In this document: piece by piece, positions 60,200 through 64,000 of the stretch | How positions within the stretch are numbered: position 1 is the first letter of the stretch | Layout: every line of letters starts with the position of its first letter | Source of the DNA: Prorocentrum cordatum | Taxonomy: Eukaryota; Sar; Dinophyceae; Prorocentrales; Prorocentraceae | Assembly: GCA_963575745.1 (NCBI GenBank) | Contig: CAUYUJ010011459.1 | Coordinates: 110,001 to 174,000, forward strand | Reading direction: 5' to 3' | Length of the DNA: 64,000 bases | The notes under the pieces: generated by a model | The model's database searches: none | What the model was told of the DNA's origin: nothing | Seen by the model: the letters and a program-made list of their open reading frames with translations, nothing else | Position numbers and translations under genes: made by a program

Positions 60200-60790
60200 A
60201 ATTTCGCCTCCGTTTCGCTTTCGTTTCGCTTTCGTTTCCGCCCTCGTGCTCGCATTCGTTCTCGCCTTCGTTCCGCTTTCGTTTCGCCTTCGTTTCTGCT
60301 ATCGTTCTCGCATTCGTTATCGTTTTCGTTTCGTTTCGTTTCGCCCTCGTTTCTGTCTTGTTCTCGCCTTCGTTTCGTTTTCGTCTCGTTGTTGTTCCCG
60401 TCTGGCTCTTGCCTTTGCGTTCGCTTTCGTTTCGCTTTCTTTTCGCCGTAGTTTCCGAGTTCGTTCTCGCTTTCGTTCGCATTTTCGTTCTCGCTTTCGT
60501 TTCGTCGTCGTTTCTCTTTCATTTCCACCCTCGTTCTTGCATTTGTTTTCGCTTTCGTTTCGTCTTCGGTTGTTTTTGTATCCGCCCTCGTTTCCCGCCT
60601 TCATCTCGCCTTCGTTTTGCATTCGTTTCGCTTCCGCTCTCGTTCTCGTTCTCGCCCTCGCTCTCGCCTTCATTTGGTGCTCGTTTCCGTCTCGTTCCCG
60701 CGTTCGTTATGGCCTTCGTTTCGTTTTGGTTTCCGTTCCGTTCTCGTTCCCGTCTTCGTTATCGCCTTCATTTCGCTTCCAGTTCAGCCC
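60200..60790. repeat. TTCGTTTCGCC-type array, copy 2
   Basis: Same word set and same 3' edge (CGCTTCCAGTTCAGCCCGAA) as copy 1, so the array plus its right flank was duplicated. Confidence 0.9.
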
Positions 60791-60796
60791 GAACCA

Positions 60797-60979
60797 TGGG
60801 CGACGCAAAAAACGGCGTTGTTTTCGCCGACATTCGCGCGCAAGCTGCCCGCGTAAGGTCGCGCGTAAGCGCCATCGTCTCGATTGTGGTGTGCCGCGCT
60901 GGCGGCCCGCGTAAGCCGCCGCGTAAGGCTTAAGGTCCCTAAGCCATCTCGCGTATGACCCGTTTCTTTTCATCGTTCA
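60797..60979 (+). mobile_element. Element H, copy 3, with a paralogous empty site
   Basis: TGGGCGACGCAAAAAACGGC, CTGCCCGCGTAAGGTCGCGC, GCGCTGGCGGCCCGCGTAAG, AAGGCTTAAGGTCCCTAAGC and CTTTTCATCGTTCA. The flanks CCCGAACCA and AGTGGGT are contiguous in copy 1 of the duplication (59528-59540), so 183 bp were inserted here. Any target duplication is at most two bases (CA). Confidence 0.82.
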
Positions 60980-61335
60980 AGTGGGTTTTTGCCTAACCGA
61001 GCCCCAGGTACTAGCAAACCAACAGCGCTTTCCCAAACCAAGCGGGTCTAGCCAAACCAAGCCCCCAGGTCTTCCCAAACCAACGGGGCCATCCCAAAAG
61101 CCAAGCCCCAGGGTCCTCCCAAACCAGCTGGGCCTTCCCAAACCAACCAGGTCATCCCAAACCAACCGGGTCTACCCTATCCAACCAGGTCTCCCCAAAC
61201 CAACAGGGTCATCCCAAACCGCGCCCCCAGGTCTTCCCAAACCAACCAGGCCATCCCAAATCAACCCCTGAGCCCCCCCAAACCAAATGGATCTTCCCAA
61301 ACCCCAGGTCAGCCTAACCGAAGGTTTGGTTTTGG
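60980..61335. repeat. CCCAAACCAACCGGGTCTTC array, copy 2
   Basis: About 17 units of 20-22 bp; its first part (TGCCTAACCGAGCC) matches copy 1. TTGGTTTTGGAAGGCCCGTT at the end is the reverse word. Confidence 0.9.
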
Positions 61336-61690
61336 AAGGCCCGTTTGGTTTGGGAAGAACGCTCCCCTGTTTTGATGGGGGCCTCTTGGGGGCGTTTTCG
61401 GGGCCTGTTGGGCTGACATTATCAGCGTTCGCCGTGCACGCATGAGTAAACGGGCGAGAACCCACGTATACACACGGCGGGCATCGGGAGCCCGTTCGAA
61501 AAAAAAACTGGCGATCACGCGCGTGATCGGCCCCGCCCCCCCCCCTCCTTTTGGAGTCAAGTCGCGGCGGCCAACGCCTTGTGGCGTTCGCAGGCTACTG
61601 TGGTGTTCAGGCATGTTTTTCCCCACATCCAAAAGTGGGGTTCTTGTTTTTTCTGCACACGCCGCGCAGGATCTCACCCCCCCCTCTCTT
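61336..61690. other. Unassigned sequence
   Basis: GATCACGCGCGTGATC at 61513-61528 is a perfect palindrome. No gene. Confidence 0.45.
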
Positions 61691-62066
61691 TCCTCTCTCT
61701 CTCACACACTCACCATCATCACCATCATCATCACCATCATCGTCACTACACGCACACACTCATCATCATTACCATCATCCTCACCATCAATCACCATCAC
61801 CGTCATCACTACTCATCATCATAATCCTGCATCACTACTCATCATCATAATTTTCATCATCAACGTCACCATGATCACCACTCGATCACCCACTCACTCA
61901 TTCAATTACTCACTCATCCTCAGTCGGCTTCGGAGGCAGTGGTCCTCCGACAGTAGGACCGCCGCCACTCTCAACATCATCTTCACCATCTCCATCATAA
62001 TCTCTCGACCACCCACTCAGTGGCCATCATGGTCATCATCATCACCATCACTCATTCATCACACAC

Positions 62067-62100
<34 letters not shown>

Positions 62101-62112
62101 TCACTCACTCAT
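61691..62112. repeat. (ATC)n/(CAT)n microsatellite-rich block
   Basis: CATCATCACCATCATC runs at 61710-61880 and 62030-62100 with CACTCACTCATTCA words between. Confidence 0.93.
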
Positions 62113-62119
62113 CAATTCG

Positions 62120-62700
62120 TCATCAGTCACTCCCTGGCTTGAATATGGAGGTAGCATCAGGCGGGAACCTCGTCTGTGAGTGATTTGTGAGGAAGTCTCA
62201 GGCGGGAGTCCCTCCCTATGGGGCCCGCGCCTCATATTTTTGATCCGAAGCGGGTCATTCGAAACGTATAACTGTCGTCACTATTGGGCCCCTGTGGCGT
62301 GAATCTGGAGGAAATATAAAGCGGGGAGCCTCGTCTGTGAGTGATTTGCGACGAAGTCTCAGGCGGGAAACCTCTCCCTATGGGGCCCGCGTGTCACGTT
62401 TTTAATCGGAGTCGGGTCATCCGAAACGCGAAGCTGTCCTCACTTTTGGGCCCCTGTGGCGTGAATATGGAGGAAATATCAAGCGGGAGCCTCGTCTGTG
62501 AATGAAATGCGACGAAGTCTCCGGCGGAAAGCCTCTCCCTATGGGGCCCGCACCTCACGTGTTTAATCCGAGGCGGGTCATCCGAAACGTGTAACTGTCG
62601 TCACTTTTGGCCCCCGGAGGGCTTGAATAAAGAGGATGTCTCAGGCGGGAGCCTCGTCTGTGAGTGACTCGCGAGGAAGTCATAGGCGGGAGCCCGCCGG
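62120..62700. repeat. 161-bp tandem repeat
   Basis: CCTCGTCTGTGA falls at 62168, 62329, 62490 and 62652. Each unit has CTCCCTATGGGGCCCGC and GGGTCAT(C/T)CGAAACG. The last unit is truncated by a different sequence. Confidence 0.92.
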
Positions 62701-62866
62701 TCTGTCCCCGCGGGAGTCCCCGCGCTGAGCCAACTCGAAGCATGCGAGCTGGAGCTGACGCGCAGGAGGAGGAGGAGGAGGAGGACGAGGACGAGGACGA
62801 GGAACAGGAATTGAGGAGGACGACGGCGGCCGGGCGCAAGGGGAAACTCTTGCGTCCGGGCCGGGG

Positions 62867-63400
62867 GTGGTAACCCATCCTCGGCCGAAGCGGCGGCCTG
62901 GCGCAGGGGGAAGCCCTTGCGTCTGGGCCGGGGGTGGTAACCCATCCTCGGCCGAATCGGGGGCAGGGGTAACCCCTTGTCTCCGGGCCGCCGGTGGTAA
63001 CCCATCGGCGGCCGAATCGGGCGCAGGGGTAACCCCTTGCGTCCGGGCCGGGGGTGGTAACCCATCCTCGGCCGAATCGGGGGCAGGGGTAACCCCTTGT
63101 CTCCGGGCTGGCGGTGGTAACCCATCGTCAGCCGAATCGGGCGCAGGGGGGAGCCCTTGCGTCCGGGCCGGGGGTGGTAACCCATCCGTTGGCGATGATG
63201 ATAGTGACGATGTTGCCGATGATGATGATGATGATACTGATGGTGATGATAATGATGATGACGATGCTGATGAGGATGACGATGATGCTGATGGTGATGA
63301 TGATGATGATCATACGGATTTTGCTGCTGATGATGACGGCGACGATGCTGATGATGATGGGTTCCTGAAGGTCGGGTCTTCGGAGTCCCTGTCCCTCTAG
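62867..63400 (+). CDS. Open frame of 20-residue repeats and an Asp-rich tail (doubtful gene)
   Basis: About five copies of a 60-bp unit (62875-63185) translate in one frame as AGGGNPSSAESGAGVTPCLR with small changes, because 60 bp is a multiple of three. Then a (GAT)n block (63190-63360) gives a tail of mostly Asp, with FLKVGSSESLSL at the end. There is no ATG at the listed start, and the frame is explained by two tandem repeats. One reason to keep it: the units differ at several points without breaking the frame. If real, it would be a repetitive acidic protein. I think a non-coding repeat is more likely. Confidence 0.2.
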   Translation: MVTHPRPKRRPGAGGSPCVWAGGGNPSSAESGAGVTPCLRAAGGNPSAAESGAGVTPCVRAGGGNPSSAESGAGVTPCLRAGGGNPSSAESGAGGSPCVRAGGGNPSVGDDDSDDVADDDDDDTDGDDNDDDDADEDDDDADGDDDDDHTDFAADDDGDDADDDGFLKVGSSESLSL

Positions 63401-63419
63401 GCCTTTTTGGACACTCTTG

Positions 63420-63545
63420 AAGGTGAGGAGGAGGAGGAGGTGGAGCAGGAGGAGGACCAGGAGGAGGAGGAGGAGGACGAGGCGGGGGGAGGAGGGGGGA
63501 GGAGGGGGGAGTAGGAGGAAGAGGAGGAAAAAAGGAAGAGGAGGG
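63420..63545. repeat. (AGG)n polypurine tract
   Basis: GAGGAGGAGG with GGGGGGAGGAGGGGGG inside. Confidence 0.95.
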
Positions 63546-63691
63546 AGGAGCACTTCCTCGTCGGAGATTTGGGAGCCTGCATAAAGGCTTCACTGCGGCG
63601 GCGCTCGGCTCAAGCGAGGCTGCGCCGAGCGTTTTCGGACTTGCGCTTCCTGGGTCGCTGGGCCCTTGTTTTTTCTACTCCCTCGGCGGCC

Positions 63692-64000
63692 ATGTCGATG
63701 CCGCCGCAGCAGGCCAACACCCTCAACAAGAGGGAACGAAAGCGGCAGCGGCGGGCGGCAAGCCCCCGCGTGGCCCGGCTCCGCGCAGACTTCGAGGCGC
63801 GGGCGGCGCAGGAACACACAAGGCGCCAACGGCGAGGGCGGCAAGGGCGGCTGGGGCGCTGCCCCCGCCGGGAACGCAGGCGCCAAGGGCGAGGGCGGCA
63901 AGGGCTTCTGGGGCGCTGCCCCCGCCGGGAGCAAAGGTGCCCAGAGCGAGGGCGGCAAGGGCGGCCGGGGCGCCGCCCCCGCCGGGAGCAAAGGCGCCAA
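63692..64000 (+). CDS. 5' part of a possible gene, cut by the window end
   Basis: ATG 63692 reads MSMPPQQANTLNKRERKRQR, then RAASPRVARLRADFEARAAQ, a basic, helix-forming start with G/C third positions. From about 63813 the better-looking frame is +1: NTQGANGEGGKGGWGAAPAG, with a 57-bp (19-residue) repeat of GEGGKG(G/F)(W/R)GAAPAG three times. A frame change or intron between them is needed. A T-run (63669-63674) 20 bases before the ATG fits the TTTT motif reported upstream of dinoflagellate genes. It resembles Gly-rich N-terminal parts of nucleic-acid-binding proteins, but no domain is visible. The minus-strand Ala/Pro frame is a shadow. Confidence 0.35.
   Translation, partial: MSMPPQQANTLNKRERKRQRRAASPRVARLRADFEARAAQEHTRRQRRGRQGRLGRCPRRERRRQGRGRQGLLGRCPRREQRCPERGRQGRPGRRPRREQRRQ

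Overview
The window reads as nuclear DNA of a dinoflagellate, probably a GC-rich species; the species cannot be fixed from sequence. Evidence: decayed retroelement proteins of types known to me from dinoflagellate genomes (a DIRS-like element with a tyrosine recombinase, and a LINE with an RNase H), a degenerate dinoflagellate spliced-leader match at the end of a retroposed-looking insert, strong G/C third positions in the coding-looking pieces, no bacterial operon structure, and dense microsatellites, minisatellites and small fold-back elements. No rRNA, tRNA or complete intact gene was recognised.

Layout. 0-16 kb: higher-order tandem repeats, (AGG)n/(CCT)n tracts, several small inverted-repeat elements (families A, B, C, D, E, H, I, L and single ones), a 138-bp insert ending in a spliced-leader-like sequence (12.55-12.73 kb), and the first satellite-bearing element W (14.5-15.2 kb). 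16.9-20.3 kb: decayed DIRS-like retroelement on + (gag-like, RT, RNase H-like, tyrosine recombinase). 21.0-22.9 kb: the largest block of repeat family Q. 25.65-26.35 kb: two open frames with coding character, one membrane-like, one soluble. 27.3-29.5 kb: W again, with 16 copies of a 90-bp unit. 30.7-32.6 kb: 136-bp satellite. 36.8-37.2 kb: broken protein-coding fragment. 39.5-42.4 kb: LINE remnant whose RNase H is split by one A and one B element. 45.7-52.9 kb: a cluster of A elements, one B element split by C, and tandem repeat AA. 53.4-58.3 kb: more Q. 59-61.3 kb: a duplicated pair of (TTCG-type array + AACC-type array), one copy carrying an H insertion. 62-64 kb: tandem repeats, a repeat-encoded acidic open frame, and the 5' part of a possible gene cut by the window end.

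Family letters are my own labels. A: 150-170 bp, ends TTAAGTCGGGC/GCCCGACCTAA, 8-bp target duplications. B: fold-back, arms beginning CATAAACA. C: fold-back, arms CCACCCCGACCCAACCCGAAG. E: fold-back around CATCGCCGATGCATCGGCG. H: about 180 bp, starts GGGCGACGC. I: fold-back with TAAGGATGCGC near its ends. Q: GGCCGTCTTGGGGCC-type repeats with an AT-rich core. W: satellite-bearing element starting TGTTGGGTCCTCGTTTTGAA. Similarities were judged by eye, so percent identities are not given.
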